64,000 nt of DNA from an uncultured Opitutaceae bacterium (lineage in GTDB: Bacteria > Verrucomicrobiota > Verrucomicrobiia > Opitutales > Opitutaceae), in contig OX638348.1 in the NCBI GenBank assembly GCA_951813085.1, positions 1,869,627-1,933,626 on the forward strand, given 5' to 3'. The position numbers and the translations under genes were made by a program. Below, piece after piece: positions 28,504-38,391 of the stretch. Under the pieces are notes generated by a model, which saw only the letters and a program-made list of their open reading frames with translations, did no database searches and was not told the DNA's origin. How positions within the stretch are numbered: position 1 is the first letter of the stretch; each line of letters opens with the position of its first letter.

Positions 28504-28644
28504 TGCAGTTCAATGAAATCTTGTCCTAGGAAACAAAGCAAAGTTCTTTTTCGCCAATCGCCTCAAATCGAAAGGAATATGCGACTAGCTGCGTACGCGA
28601 TATGCGTAGCGAATGCATAAGAAATAGGGCATTGTAGCGGTCCC

Positions 28645-30033
28645 ATGGCCGCAACTGCCAACGAAGAATCAGGAACGCATCTAGACCGTCAGCTAATCGG
28701 AAAGTACAACACTCCTGTACCCCGGTACACCTCCTATCCTACCGCATTGAAATTCTGCATCATCGATGATGCAGAAAGTCGGGAGGCGCTGTGCCGAGAT
28801 TCCGAGGACACTTCACCGCTTTCTCTCTACTTCCACCTTCCATTCTGCCGAAAGCTCTGCTGGTTCTGCGGCTGCACCAAGGTAATCTCCACCCAACAAA
28901 AACATGCAGATACCTATCTAAACTATCTCGAAAAGGAAGTCTCGATGGTCCAGCCCTATCTAGGTCCGAATCGCAAGGTCGTTCAGCTGCACTTCGGAGG
29001 CGGCAGTCCCAATTTTCTTTCAAGTTCACAGATCGACCGGCTATCGAAGATTATCCATTCTCGATTCGATTTCGAAGAAAACGCCGAACTGAGCGTTGAA
29101 ATCGATCCACGGACAATGACCCGTAAAAAGGCGCAAGCCTTCGGACGTCTTGGAATCAATCGAGCGTCAATCGGCGTACAAGATGTCAATCCGCTCGTAC
29201 AAAATGCGATCAATCGTATTCAAAATTCGGAAACTAATAAAGAAACGATCGCTACCCTGAAAAAAGCGGGTATCGGCAAATTCAATGTTGACCTGATCTA
29301 CGGCCTACCCCGCCAAACCGCCGATAGCTTTTCCAAGACGCTCGACGAAGTAATTCGATACGATCCCGACAGGATCGCGCTATTCAGCTACGCTCATGTC
29401 CCCTGGAACAAGCCTGCCCAGAAAATCCTGGAGCAATCCAGCCTTCCTTCCGCAAACGAGAAGATCGACATGCTAACGCTATCCGTGGATCGGCTCAAGC
29501 AAGCCGATTACGCCCATATCGGCATGGATCACTTCACCAAAGCCAACGACTCACTCGCCATCGCCCAACGGGCTAAATCGCTCCAGCGGAACTTTCAGGG
29601 CTACAGCATCCACGGCAATGCTCAAATCTGCGGGTTCGGCATCTCGGCCATTAGCCAGTCGAGAAAATCGTACCGGCAGAACTTCAAGGATCTCGAGACG
29701 TACTACGCCTACATCGACGAAGGTAAACGCCCAGTAGAACGTGGATACCTCCTTACCAAAGACGACCAAGTCAGGCGCTGCGTGATCATGCGCCTCATGT
29801 GCGACATGGAACTCGACTTCGAAAAGATGGGGGCGGATCTCGATCTCGATTTCAAGTCATACTTCGCGAGCGAGATCGTGCGACTGCAACGCCTGGCTGA
29901 CGATGAACTCATCGAAATTGACAACCATTCCTTCAAGGTAACCGACATTGGCAGGATCCTCATTCGGAACGTCGCGTCCGTCTTCGACTCCACAAGCAAG
30001 CCTGGAAATAACGGCTACTCGAAGGCTATATAG
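28645..30033 (+). CDS. hemN: Oxygen-independent coproporphyrinogen III oxidase
   Basis: A radical SAM enzyme of 462 residues that decarboxylates coproporphyrinogen III to protoporphyrinogen IX without oxygen, in heme synthesis. The N-terminus has PRYTSYPTA, a HemN hallmark, followed by YFHLPFCRKLCWFCGC with the C-x3-C-x2-C cluster ligands, LHFGGGSPNFLS and the C-terminal HemN domain (GFGISAISQSRKSYRQN, RGYLLTKDDQVRRCVIMRLMC). It is complete. It is divergent from a PocR-type regulator, which may control it under low oxygen. I saw no clear FNR-type site in the gap. Confidence 0.95.
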   Translation: MAATANEESGTHLDRQLIGKYNTPVPRYTSYPTALKFCIIDDAESREALCRDSEDTSPLSLYFHLPFCRKLCWFCGCTKVISTQQKHADTYLNYLEKEVSMVQPYLGPNRKVVQLHFGGGSPNFLSSSQIDRLSKIIHSRFDFEENAELSVEIDPRTMTRKKAQAFGRLGINRASIGVQDVNPLVQNAINRIQNSETNKETIATLKKAGIGKFNVDLIYGLPRQTADSFSKTLDEVIRYDPDRIALFSYAHVPWNKPAQKILEQSSLPSANEKIDMLTLSVDRLKQADYAHIGMDHFTKANDSLAIAQRAKSLQRNFQGYSIHGNAQICGFGISAISQSRKSYRQNFKDLETYYAYIDEGKRPVERGYLLTKDDQVRRCVIMRLMCDMELDFEKMGADLDLDFKSYFASEIVRLQRLADDELIEIDNHSFKVTDIGRILIRNVASVFDSTSKPGNNGYSKAI

Positions 30034-30100
30034 AACCCCAGGAGCGGGGCAGGCTTAGAGACTGCCAAAACAGTCAAAGCCGCATGGCTGGAACACACAC

Positions 30101-31123
30101 CTACCACCACTGGCGTTCGGGGATCCAGGTGTAGCCGGATCCTTGCTTCCCGATGTGGCCGATGCCGGGCCAGGGAATGTGGAATCCATAGCAGCGTGTT
30201 CTCGACTGAGCCGCTTGAGCGAAGATGCGTTGGCGCGTGGCGACGGCGAGTTTCGGGGTGTGATCCAGGCCGATGGACCATTTGGGATCGCGGAACATCA
30301 GCATGTGGTGATGCACCGAGTCCACGATATGCAAAAGGCTCTCTCCTGCCGACTCGATCCGGAATAGCGCATGCCCAGGCGTGTGGCCAAAGCCGTTCTC
30401 GATCGTAACCGTCCCTCCGAATAGGCGCGCGCCCGCAGCTGTCGGTTGCACGTTATCGCCGAGGATCTCGAAGCGTTCCTGCGCTTTCTTGACCATGCCG
30501 GGAATCGATTTCGGATTGCGGCGCGATTGAGAGAAGTCGTGATCTTTCTGGCGCCAGAATGCATATTCCTCGCGGGTCGTGTAGATCGCTGCATTGGGGA
30601 ACATGGGTTTCTGCTCTGGCGAAATGAAGCCAGCTTGATGGTCGCCGTGAGCGTGACTGAGAAAGGCAGCGGTAACGTCTTCAGGCTGAATCCCAATTTC
30701 CGAGAGACCTTCCATTAGCCAACCTTGATCCGAGCGCTCCACAATGCCAAAGCCAGCGTCGAAGAGCATCACCTCCCGGTCGCTGCGAACCACCAGCACG
30801 TTGATGTAGAGCGGAAGAACGTCCGTCGGCTCGTATATGTCTTCAAGCGCAGTCTTCATGGCAGGGCGTTCGCTCTCGGGATACATCATCTTCAATCCCT
30901 GACCGAAAATCATGAAGCCGTCGCTGATGGACCACGCTTCCAAGTCACCTATCGTGAACGCGTAGATGTAGGGATTGCGCGACCCAGGACTCGCTGATTG
31001 AGCAGTATTGGCAGAGAGTCGCGGGGAGCTCAGGACGCTCCCGATACCGACCGCAGCGGATCCAAGACCAAGGGAGCGGAGCATGTCGCGACGGGTTTGA
31101 TGGGTTAAAGATAAGTTTTTCAT
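30101..31123 (-). CDS. Metallo-beta-lactamase-fold hydrolase with Tat signal
   Basis: A 340-residue exported hydrolase. The N-terminus has a twin-arginine signal (TRRDMLRSLGLGSAAVGIG). The metallo-beta-lactamase fold shows the zinc motif SHAHGDHQAG, an earlier strand MLFDAGFG, and later ligands GFGHTPGHALF and HIVDSVHHH. The family includes lactonases, and thioester and phosphonate hydrolases; the specific reaction cannot be assigned. It lies 147 bp downstream of a haloacid dehalogenase gene on the same strand and might be the last gene of that operon. Confidence 0.88.
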   Translation of the reverse strand: MKNLSLTHQTRRDMLRSLGLGSAAVGIGSVLSSPRLSANTAQSASPGSRNPYIYAFTIGDLEAWSISDGFMIFGQGLKMMYPESERPAMKTALEDIYEPTDVLPLYINVLVVRSDREVMLFDAGFGIVERSDQGWLMEGLSEIGIQPEDVTAAFLSHAHGDHQAGFISPEQKPMFPNAAIYTTREEYAFWRQKDHDFSQSRRNPKSIPGMVKKAQERFEILGDNVQPTAAGARLFGGTVTIENGFGHTPGHALFRIESAGESLLHIVDSVHHHMLMFRDPKWSIGLDHTPKLAVATRQRIFAQAAQSRTRCYGFHIPWPGIGHIGKQGSGYTWIPERQWW

Positions 31124-31270
31124 GGGGTGAATTTCTATATCAAGGAAATATAGCGTTCACGTATTCGACTGCAAGCCAAGGAATCGAGATCGCTAGAGTT
31201 TCGACTGACCTATCTATGTCTAAGGCCCAGCTGACCTCATAGCCTATCCGCAAGAATAGGACTAAGCGCC

Positions 31271-31984
31271 TTAGACGCCTAATTGATCCGCTAGATCACT
31301 GAAATCCTTGGCAACGATATCAAAGGAAGTTTCCGGTTCCAAGTCCGTGGTTTGATGGGGCCCGTACTCGTTCGTTCGATACACGAACGCCGTCTGAAAC
31401 CCTTCCGCTTGAGCCGCCTTTAGATCGCTATTGTGAGCGGCAACCATCATTACTTGCTCCGGAAGCAAGTCTAAGAGCTGCGCTGCTTTTTGATAGACCT
31501 CTGGATCCGGTTTATAGTGATGGGACAACTCTACGGACAGGACACAATCCCAACGCAAATCCGCGCGCTTAGCCATGTTTGTCAGGAGGGAAACATTTCC
31601 ATTGGACAAGGGAGCTACAATGAATTGCCCGCGCAGGCGTTCTAACCCTAATCGCGCATCAGGCCACGGATCGAGCCGGTGCCATACTCGGTTCAATCGA
31701 TCCCGCTCTGCTTCGTTCAGGGAATCGATCCCAAATTGTTCGATCAATCCATCTAGGATGATCCGGTGGAGCGCATCTAGATTCAGCCAGGGTAGCTCTC
31801 CTGAACGCACTCTCTGCATGGCGGGCTCATAGCCAGCTCGCCACGCATGGGCGAAAGCGACCCAATCGACCTCGAGTCCTTTCGCCTCGCCCAGTTCCCC
31901 GCCCTCCCGGATCAGCGCGCTGCGCCAGTCGACCACCGTGCCAAAAACATCAAATGCAAGGGCCTTAATTTCGTTCCGGATCAT
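31271..31984 (-). CDS. Haloacid dehalogenase, type II (HAD superfamily)
   Basis: A 237-residue enzyme of the (S)-2-haloacid dehalogenase type. The nucleophile Asp is in ALAFDVFGTVVDWR; APLSNGNVSLL carries the Ser/Asn motif, followed by the Lys region SHHYKPDPEVYQKAA and the motif MMVAAHNSDLKAAQAEGF, where His-Asn is typical of dehalogenases (phosphatases have Gly-Asp). It would remove halogen from L-2-haloacids hydrolytically. It follows a DehI-like gene by 25 bp, so two unrelated dehalogenases are adjacent. Confidence 0.88.
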   Translation of the reverse strand: MIRNEIKALAFDVFGTVVDWRSALIREGGELGEAKGLEVDWVAFAHAWRAGYEPAMQRVRSGELPWLNLDALHRIILDGLIEQFGIDSLNEAERDRLNRVWHRLDPWPDARLGLERLRGQFIVAPLSNGNVSLLTNMAKRADLRWDCVLSVELSHHYKPDPEVYQKAAQLLDLLPEQVMMVAAHNSDLKAAQAEGFQTAFVYRTNEYGPHQTTDLEPETSFDIVAKDFSDLADQLGV

Positions 31985-32009
31985 CGCAAGGTTTGTAGTT
32001 TAATATTCG

Positions 32010-32834
32010 TTACACGTACTTCACATTCCGCAGCCACCGCGAAACTCCATGGCAAAGGGCCACGATATGGTGCACTTCCCGGGCATAGGAAGCAATAAAA
32101 TCCAACGCATTCAGAGGGATGGATACCGTCTCGGGCCGCAGGTGGGCGATGCGCTCTCCTTCGGAAAGAGCGATTGCCTGGACGCTTGACTTCGCATCTT
32201 CGATCTTCCCCTCTCTAGCGAGCGGCGCCATACCATCATATACGAGCTCCACCAGCCCGGGCCAGCGCGCTAGGTGGCGCCAAACGGTAGCGATACCAGG
32301 CGAACCGGAATCATCGCTTAGCGTGTGCAAATTGACTAGAACATTCCAGGTGGATTCCGATATCTCCTGTCGATTCAGCAGTCGAGGAAGCGGTACCCAA
32401 TCTTGTCGAAGTCTAGGCGAAGCAGCATTCGCTAAAGGACCGGAAGGCGATACCGTCAAGGCGGTCAAAGCGATCAAATTAAGCCCGTTCGATCGATTAT
32501 ACGCATCAATTAGGGACAGAACGATTTTGAAATCATCCTTGGATACTCCCGCTGCCTCCAAACGGCTCGCGTCAATTGGCTCTGGAGCCGGGAAAAACGC
32601 TTCCTTCTCAATCTTCAACAAAGCAGCTTGCGGCTCGCCTGTCTGGTAGACGACCTTTGCCGCCTCCCAGGCTGGAAGAAGAGCGCCATCGAAGTCGACC
32701 AGCATTCTCCATATGGAGGTCACCATGGGAATATCCATCACGCTACGGATATCCGCGAAAATCTCGGCAACGGCTCCAGTCGCGTCCGCCTCCGAAAGCG
32801 CGGTAACCGGATTGTGAATATTGCCCGAGCTCAC
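32010..32834 (-). CDS. DehI-like 2-haloacid dehalogenase family protein
   Basis: A 274-residue, all-helical protein that resembles the DehI family (halocarboxylic acid dehalogenases that act on both D and L isomers). Two homologous halves are expected: each has a segment like VAEIFADIRSVMDIPMVTSIWR and IATVWRHLARWPGLVELVYD, visible at residues about 22-43 and 176-200. NRSNGLNLIALTAL lies where the family has active-site residues. There is no signal peptide. It is between a HAD hydrolase and a HAD-type dehalogenase with short gaps (33 and 25 bp), which strengthens the call. I recognise the family from sequence pattern only, and moderate uncertainty remains. Confidence 0.7.
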   Translation of the reverse strand: MSSGNIHNPVTALSEADATGAVAEIFADIRSVMDIPMVTSIWRMLVDFDGALLPAWEAAKVVYQTGEPQAALLKIEKEAFFPAPEPIDASRLEAAGVSKDDFKIVLSLIDAYNRSNGLNLIALTALTVSPSGPLANAASPRLRQDWVPLPRLLNRQEISESTWNVLVNLHTLSDDSGSPGIATVWRHLARWPGLVELVYDGMAPLAREGKIEDAKSSVQAIALSEGERIAHLRPETVSIPLNALDFIASYAREVHHIVALCHGVSRWLRNVKYV

Positions 32835-32867
32835 GCGGTTCGTCTCTCTGCGCGTTCCGATCGCGCT

Positions 32868-33746
32868 CTACCAACTCGGATCCTCAGGCAGGCACGCATG
32901 GAACGCTTTGTCCAATTGATCCTCGTACGCGCCCTTGAACTCGCCGGCAAAGAACTTGTCCAAGCCTTCGTCACGCAAGCGTTCCCAGGATGCTTCTTCG
33001 TCCCCTGGATTGATCGGATAGAACAAAGCCCCGGTGGCCTTGGCCGCTTTCTGATCCCCGGGAGCGTCTCCGATCATGAGTATCTTGTCGGACGCATACT
33101 TGCCCTTGGCCGCCATTTCAAGATGCTGCGTCTTCGTACCCATTTCCTGGCCCGCGATCACCTCAACGTAGCTATCGATTGCGTGCTCTCCCCACTCGCG
33201 CTCGAGCGCATCGCAGGGAGTTTGGCTGATACACATGGCATCGGCTCGTTCATTGATCTTGGCCAAGGTCTCGCGAACGGCCGGAAACGGGGGGACACCG
33301 TGAACGATATCGGCGACCTGAGCATTCACCGCATCAGACCATTCTTTGACCGGTATGAGCCCGTCATTTCCTCCCGCGACCTCCGCGTTGAGCGTTGCGT
33401 TGCCTAGTTTAGATCCACGTCCGATCCACTCGTTCAAGGCAGTCAAGTCTGGCATGGCAATGCCGCGGGCTTGGACTTGCGGACGAGCCCCGAGCAGCTC
33501 GATAGCCCGCACGAGAGCCGGAAACCGATTGGCGCCCCGGGTCTTGGAGTAAAGATTTACGAAGGCCCAGACTTCGCGAGCGAACTTGCTCCCTGCCTGC
33601 AAGTTCCAGTGCTTGATAAACATGGGGGCAAAGCACTCCTGATGCTTTATCTCCATGCTGTCGAAGATGCAGCCATCGGAATCAATTCCGACGAAGAATT
33701 CCTTGGAAGGTTGGAAGTCGCGTAGCGTTTGGACCGGGTCACTCAT
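32868..33746 (-). CDS. HAD-superfamily hydrolase
   Basis: A 292-residue HAD phosphatase-like protein. The nucleophile motif is FFVGIDSDGCIFDSME (D-x-D), and the later Lys and Asp motifs are KTQHLEMAAK and ILMIGDAPGDQKAAK. Unlike the dehalogenase nearby, it has the GDAPGD motif of phosphohydrolases. The substrate is unknown; by position in the sugar operon it may act on a sugar phosphate. Spacings are 78 bp from the isomerase gene upstream and 33 bp to the DehI-like gene downstream. Confidence 0.8.
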   Translation of the reverse strand: MSDPVQTLRDFQPSKEFFVGIDSDGCIFDSMEIKHQECFAPMFIKHWNLQAGSKFAREVWAFVNLYSKTRGANRFPALVRAIELLGARPQVQARGIAMPDLTALNEWIGRGSKLGNATLNAEVAGGNDGLIPVKEWSDAVNAQVADIVHGVPPFPAVRETLAKINERADAMCISQTPCDALEREWGEHAIDSYVEVIAGQEMGTKTQHLEMAAKGKYASDKILMIGDAPGDQKAAKATGALFYPINPGDEEASWERLRDEGLDKFFAGEFKGAYEDQLDKAFHACLPEDPSW

Positions 33747-33824
33747 AATTTTGAAAATCGAAACATGGGGAAACGAGCGCAGGGATCAAACGTAGAATTC
33801 GAAATTGCGCATTGCAGGCGCCCT

Positions 33825-34754
33825 CTACTCCGAGAGCTCTTCCGCCATGAAGCTGCGTAGGAACCGGGAACTTTGCCGCAACGCCCCTTGGCGTCCGGCC
33901 AGCGTTTTCTCGTAAGGCCTATCTTCGACTTCGATACACACCGGACCCGTGTAGCCTTCCCGGCCCAGGGCGCTAAAGAATTTGCCCCAATCAATATCGC
34001 CTAGACCAGGCAACTTAGGCGTATGGTATTCCAGAGGCGTCGCCAAGATGCCGACATCGTCCAGAGCGTCGCGATCGACAGTCGCGTCCTTCGCGTGAAC
34101 ATGGAACAGCTTGTTCGCGAATTCGCGGACGGGCTTCAAGTAGTCCATCTGCATCCAAAGCAAGTGGGACGGGTCGTAGTTGAGCCCGAAGGAATCGCTG
34201 GGAATCTCCTCGAACATGCGTCTCCAAATCGCAGGACTGATAGCCAAGTTCTTTCCGGACGGCCATTCGTCTTGCGAGAAGTACATGGGGCAATTCTCAA
34301 TCCCCACGCGCACCCCGCTCTCTTCCGCGCACCGTATCAGCGGTTTCCATACCTCCAAGAACCGCGGCCAATTGTCATCGACAGACTTACTGGGATCGCG
34401 ACCTATGAACGAATTTACCTGAGAAACCCCTAGCATGGGCGCCGCCTTGATCACTCGCTCCAAGTGGTCAATCGCGACCTGCGCCTCCTCTCGGTCAGCG
34501 GTCAAGGGGTTCGGGTAGTAGCCTAGCCCGCTAATAGTCAGACCGCGATCGGCCACCTTCCCCTTGATCTCGTCGGCCTCGCCTTCCGTAAGCGACGTCA
34601 CATCGACATGGGTCACGCCTGCGTAGCGGCGATCGGCTTCGCCCACTGGCCAGCACATCAATTCCACGCAGGAAAACCCCTCCTCCGAAGCGAAATCCAA
34701 TACTTCATCCAAACTCTGGTCCGCCAAGATGGCGCTCACGAATCCTAATTTCAT
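33825..34754 (-). CDS. Sugar phosphate isomerase/epimerase (xylose isomerase-like TIM barrel)
   Basis: A 309-residue TIM-barrel protein of the AP-endonuclease-2/xylose-isomerase-like family. Metal-site segments are visible: [11 protein letters not shown] (Glu), [12 protein letters not shown] (Asp and His), [11 protein letters not shown] (His, Asp) and [12 protein letters not shown] (Glu). Members isomerise or epimerise keto-sugars and inositols. It lies 36 bp after a Gfo/Idh/MocA oxidoreductase gene, a very common pairing in catabolism of unusual sugars, and upstream of the HAD hydrolase. Confidence 0.88.
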   Translation of the reverse strand: MKLGFVSAILADQSLDEVLDFASEEGFSCVELMCWPVGEADRRYAGVTHVDVTSLTEGEADEIKGKVADRGLTISGLGYYPNPLTADREEAQVAIDHLERVIKAAPMLGVSQVNSFIGRDPSKSVDDNWPRFLEVWKPLIRCAEESGVRVGIENCPMYFSQDEWPSGKNLAISPAIWRRMFEEIPSDSFGLNYDPSHLLWMQMDYLKPVREFANKLFHVHAKDATVDRDALDDVGILATPLEYHTPKLPGLGDIDWGKFFSALGREGYTGPVCIEVEDRPYEKTLAGRQGALRQSSRFLRSFMAEELSE

Positions 34755-34790
34755 TCCTTATCCTTTCTTAAAATTTACTTGTATCCAAAT

Positions 34791-35927
34791 TCAAACGTCG
34801 ACCCAACGGCCATCGGCGGCGCTTTTCACCACCGCTTCGCAAATCTCGAGTTCCCGATGGCCGTCCTCAAACGTGGCGAAGTCCCTTGTCCCTTGATCGC
34901 CTGCAGCGATGCAATCGTAGAAGGCCCGAAAGCACATCTTGAAAGAGTCCGGATAGCCTTCCGCGTGTCCGCCCGGATAATCCGTAAACCGCTGGGCCGC
35001 TTCGCTATTCAAGCTCGGATCTTTCAACAGAATCGCGTTCGCTTCCACGCGCGACCCGATCGCAATCTGATTCGGATTCTCGCTGTCGAATTCCAAGCAC
35101 GCCTTCGATCCCGAGATCTCGTAGCGAAAGCAATTCTTCTTGCCAGGAGTCACCTGAGAAGCGAACAGCATGCCGCGGGCGCCGCTCGCGAAACGAAAGG
35201 TCAAGCAACCCATGTCGTCGGTCGTGATCGGCACGCTCTCCGTCGCTTCCACGCCCCCCAGCTTGCCCGAAAACGTCTCCACTTCTCCCTGCGGACGCTT
35301 TCGCGTCTCGTGCACCGTCTTCAAATCAGCAAACACCTGTACGATCTTTTCGCCCGTGATGAATTGAATCAGGTCGATCCAATGGGTGCCGATATCCGAC
35401 ACCGCCCGCAAGGCGCCTTGCTCCTCGGCCAGCACCCGCCAGTTGTAGTCCGTATCGAGAAGCAGCCAATCCTGCTGATAACTGCCGACGATGCTATGCA
35501 CTTGGCCGATATCGCCTCGGGCGACGCGTTCTTTCGCTTCGATGCTGAGTGGATAGAACCGCGTGTTGTAGTTCACGCCCGCAACCAGCCCTTTTTCCAT
35601 GGCTAAATCGGCGAGCTCCCGCGTCTCAGCAGCGTTCATCGCCAAAGGCTTTTCGCACATGACATGCTTTCCGGATCGCATGGCATCCATCGCTTGCGAA
35701 TAGTGCAGGCGATTGGGCGTCGTGATGTGCACGGCATCGATCTCGTCGTCCGCAACCAAGGCCTCCCACAAATCGTAGGCCCGTGGAATCTCCAGGCGCT
35801 CTGCGGCCGCCCGCGCCTTGTCGGGCGTTGAGCCTTGTATCCCAACAAGCTCCACTCCCGGCAGACGCTTCAATGCCTCCGCATGGACGGCCCCCATGAA
35901 TCCTGTTCCTGTAATCGCAACGTTCAT
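34791..35927 (-). CDS. Gfo/Idh/MocA-family NAD(P)-dependent oxidoreductase
   Basis: A 378-residue enzyme. The Rossmann motif is VAITGTGFMGAVHAEAL at the N-terminus, followed by DAVHITTPNRLHY and the catalytic Lys motif CEKPLAMNA typical of the family (E-K-P). The C-terminal domain has SDIGTHWIDLIQFITGE. It would oxidise or reduce a sugar or cyclitol. The ATG overlaps the stop of the upstream epimerase-like gene by 4 bases (ATGA), indicating translational coupling. No signal peptide: a cytoplasmic step in the same pathway. Confidence 0.92.
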   Translation of the reverse strand: MNVAITGTGFMGAVHAEALKRLPGVELVGIQGSTPDKARAAAERLEIPRAYDLWEALVADDEIDAVHITTPNRLHYSQAMDAMRSGKHVMCEKPLAMNAAETRELADLAMEKGLVAGVNYNTRFYPLSIEAKERVARGDIGQVHSIVGSYQQDWLLLDTDYNWRVLAEEQGALRAVSDIGTHWIDLIQFITGEKIVQVFADLKTVHETRKRPQGEVETFSGKLGGVEATESVPITTDDMGCLTFRFASGARGMLFASQVTPGKKNCFRYEISGSKACLEFDSENPNQIAIGSRVEANAILLKDPSLNSEAAQRFTDYPGGHAEGYPDSFKMCFRAFYDCIAAGDQGTRDFATFEDGHRELEICEAVVKSAADGRWVDV

Positions 35928-36757
35928 TTCTTTTCCAATACTCGTTTAGGATCGCCCTCGAATCCTGCGCTAGCAAAGCCACCGCCTACGACACCTTCCT
36001 CGATCGAATCCAAATCGGGTGATTCCTCAAGCACGCTTTCGTCCGCTACATGGTCGATGGATCGATCCAGGGGACGATACCCGAGTCGATACGCATTGCT
36101 ATTGTCGAAAAAACGGGGCTCTGGCGTATCCGAAATTCCATAGACAATTTCATGACCTAAGTTCGGATACGAGAAGCCAATCTCCACCAGCTGCATCAAG
36201 TCCCGAGGACTGATCCAAGTCCGCAATCGCCTTTCCTTGCTCAAGTCATTCCCCACATACCCGATCCGAATGGAAAGCGTATCCATAGCAAAGTTATCGG
36301 CATAGTAGGCGGCCAGCGCCTCACCATAGACCTTGCTCACTGCATACTCCGTATTCGGACGCAACGGAGCCCGGTGATCCACCGATTCACCCCTTGGAGT
36401 GAACCCGACCACATGATGCGTACTCGCGAACGCGATGCGTCGAATGCCTGCTTGGCGGGCCGCCTCGAATACATTGCGCGTCCCCACGACGTTCGCGCTC
36501 ACGCTCAGGTCATAGTCGAAATTCGCCCCCACCTTGCTTCCAAAATGAGCGATCGCTTCGACGCCTTCCATAGCCTTCGACACGGCTGATAAATCGCTCA
36601 AGTCGCATTCGACGAACGTCTCGTTCTCCGCAAGGTTTTTCACTGGCGCGATATCGCTCACGACAACGTCTGAGAACTTCTCTCTCAAAAGCGGCCTCAA
36701 CGATGTACCAACAATTCCAGCGGCGCCTGTTAGGAGTATGCGTGTGGGGAAACTCAT
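35924..36757 (-). CDS. NAD-dependent epimerase/dehydratase, uronate dehydrogenase-like
   Basis: An extended short-chain dehydrogenase of about 277 residues. The cofactor motif is ILLTGAAGIVGTSLRPLL, and the catalytic pair is in NTEYAVSKVYGEAL (Y-x3-K). Size and the segments FASTHHVVGF and SIRIGYVGND resemble uronate dehydrogenases, which oxidise galacturonate or glucuronate; this specificity is a suggestion only. The start at 36757 is preferred over an upstream start at 36865, which would overlap the sulfatase gene and add a non-homologous extension. First enzyme of the catabolic run after the sulfatase. Confidence 0.85.
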   Translation of the reverse strand: MSFPTRILLTGAAGIVGTSLRPLLREKFSDVVVSDIAPVKNLAENETFVECDLSDLSAVSKAMEGVEAIAHFGSKVGANFDYDLSVSANVVGTRNVFEAARQAGIRRIAFASTHHVVGFTPRGESVDHRAPLRPNTEYAVSKVYGEALAAYYADNFAMDTLSIRIGYVGNDLSKERRLRTWISPRDLMQLVEIGFSYPNLGHEIVYGISDTPEPRFFDNSNAYRLGYRPLDRSIDHVADESVLEESPDLDSIEEGVVGGGFASAGFEGDPKRVLEKK

Positions 36758-36843
36758 TCGCTTTACTGCCAAATACTCTCCGAATCCGAAGAGTGGATAC
36801 TTTTGATCGAAAAATTCATTGCAAGCTAAAATGGCGATCCAAC

Positions 36844-38391
36844 CTAGTTCGTATAGCTTTCCCAAAAATCATGACTATAGCCAAGGGCCTCATTGTCGTC
36901 CTCTAGTTCAATTGCCGCTTGCCGCATACCCGAGCGTAGAGATCCTAGGATCTCCTCGTATTCCGGGAAATAGGCCAGATTATTCGTTTCCCATGGATCT
37001 TCCCTATAGTTGAACAGCTGAGTCACGCGCGAGCCAGCAACGAAATCCCCGTCTCTATTGGTTCGACCGGGTGAACGTACGTACTCGATTAATTTGTAGT
37101 CTCCTTTTCGATACGCTCTTTGGAATTGCATATACGCATGGTAGGTGGAATCACGAGAAGAATCCTCCCGCCCGGCGATCACATCGTTGAGACTATGTCC
37201 CGTGACCGAATCGGGAATCCCAGCGAGGTCGCAGATCGTGGGAAAGATGTCGTGGATATAGCAGAAGGCATCGACTCGTTTCTTCATGCCTGCGAAATAT
37301 CCGCCACTAATGATGAAAGGGACATGCAGGCCGTCCTCGTCGTAAAGGCTTTGCTTTCCTAGGAGTCCATGATTGCCAACCGCGAGACCGCTGTCCCCCG
37401 CCATAACGACGATTGTATCGTCCCACTGCCCGATCTGTTTCAGGGATTCTATGACGCGGCCGATCTGCGCATCCATGTGAGTGATGATGGCGTAATAGTC
37501 CGACAGTACTTTGCGCGCCATTTCAGGCGTGCGCGGCCAGGGAGCCAGCTTTTCATCACGTACGATCAGCTGCCCATTGTCGAACGGATGTTGGGCCAAG
37601 TAGGAGGGAGTCAGCTCTATCTCGTCCTCCGGATACTTATCCTTGAATGCCTGGGGAGCGTGACGGGGATCATGAGGCGCATGGAAGGCCAGATACATAA
37701 AAAAGGGCTGCTGCCGATCGTAGCTATCGATAAAGGAAACTGCGCCGTCAGCGAATACTTCCGAGGAGTGAGGCCCATCGGCCTCGGTTCCGGTGGGACC
37801 TCGCTTGTCATTTGGAGTCAAGGCCCGCCGATTCCCGCTCGCATCGAGCAAGTACGCGTCTTCCGCAGGAAAGCCTCCCGTCGGATCCCAATCCTGGTAA
37901 GGCATGCGAAAATGGTCAGTAAGGTATACGCCAAAGCCCATAAGGGCCGCTCCGGAATCGAATGACCGGGAAAGCGAGGCTTTGTCCTGATGCCATTTGC
38001 CAACGTGGTAACTGAAATAGCCGGCTTCCTTGAAGGCCTCGCCAATAGTCCTATGTTCTACAGGCAGCTCGCGGCCAATTCCCTTCAGCTTAAAAAGGTC
38101 CCTTCCCGTATGCAGCATGGCCCGACTCGGAATGCAGGTGGCTCCGGAGAATGATCCCATCAGGTACGCATTGGTGAACGTTAGGCCTTCATTCGAAAGC
38201 TGGTCGAGGTGCGGCGTTTGCACTTGATGCCCACCCAACGCATGAACGCCCGTGTAGCGGTGATCATCGGTGAAGATAAGCAAGACATTGGGCTTGCTTT
38301 CGTTCGCGGACAAATTCGAGCGCTGGGCCAAGGCTGAACTCGAATAGAGACCGCAGAGTGTTGTAGCTAGAAGGAGGGACAAGCGTTTCAT
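36844..38391 (-). CDS. S1-family sulfatase (secreted)
   Basis: A sulfatase of about 515 residues. The ATG at 38391 gives a signal peptide (MKRLSLLLATTLCGLYSSS); the frame extends further upstream but without a credible start. Metal strand KPNVLLIFTDDHRYTGV, formylglycine motif ATCIPSRAMLHTGRD (C-x-P-S-R), YHVGKWHQD and second metal site VVMAGDSGLAVGNHG are all present. It is first in the minus-strand run that leads to the uronate-dehydrogenase-like gene and the oxidoreductases, so desulfation and catabolism of the released sugar appear linked. Confidence 0.92.
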   Translation of the reverse strand: MKRLSLLLATTLCGLYSSSALAQRSNLSANESKPNVLLIFTDDHRYTGVHALGGHQVQTPHLDQLSNEGLTFTNAYLMGSFSGATCIPSRAMLHTGRDLFKLKGIGRELPVEHRTIGEAFKEAGYFSYHVGKWHQDKASLSRSFDSGAALMGFGVYLTDHFRMPYQDWDPTGGFPAEDAYLLDASGNRRALTPNDKRGPTGTEADGPHSSEVFADGAVSFIDSYDRQQPFFMYLAFHAPHDPRHAPQAFKDKYPEDEIELTPSYLAQHPFDNGQLIVRDEKLAPWPRTPEMARKVLSDYYAIITHMDAQIGRVIESLKQIGQWDDTIVVMAGDSGLAVGNHGLLGKQSLYDEDGLHVPFIISGGYFAGMKKRVDAFCYIHDIFPTICDLAGIPDSVTGHSLNDVIAGREDSSRDSTYHAYMQFQRAYRKGDYKLIEYVRSPGRTNRDGDFVAGSRVTQLFNYREDPWETNNLAYFPEYEEILGSLRSGMRQAAIELEDDNEALGYSHDFWESYTN

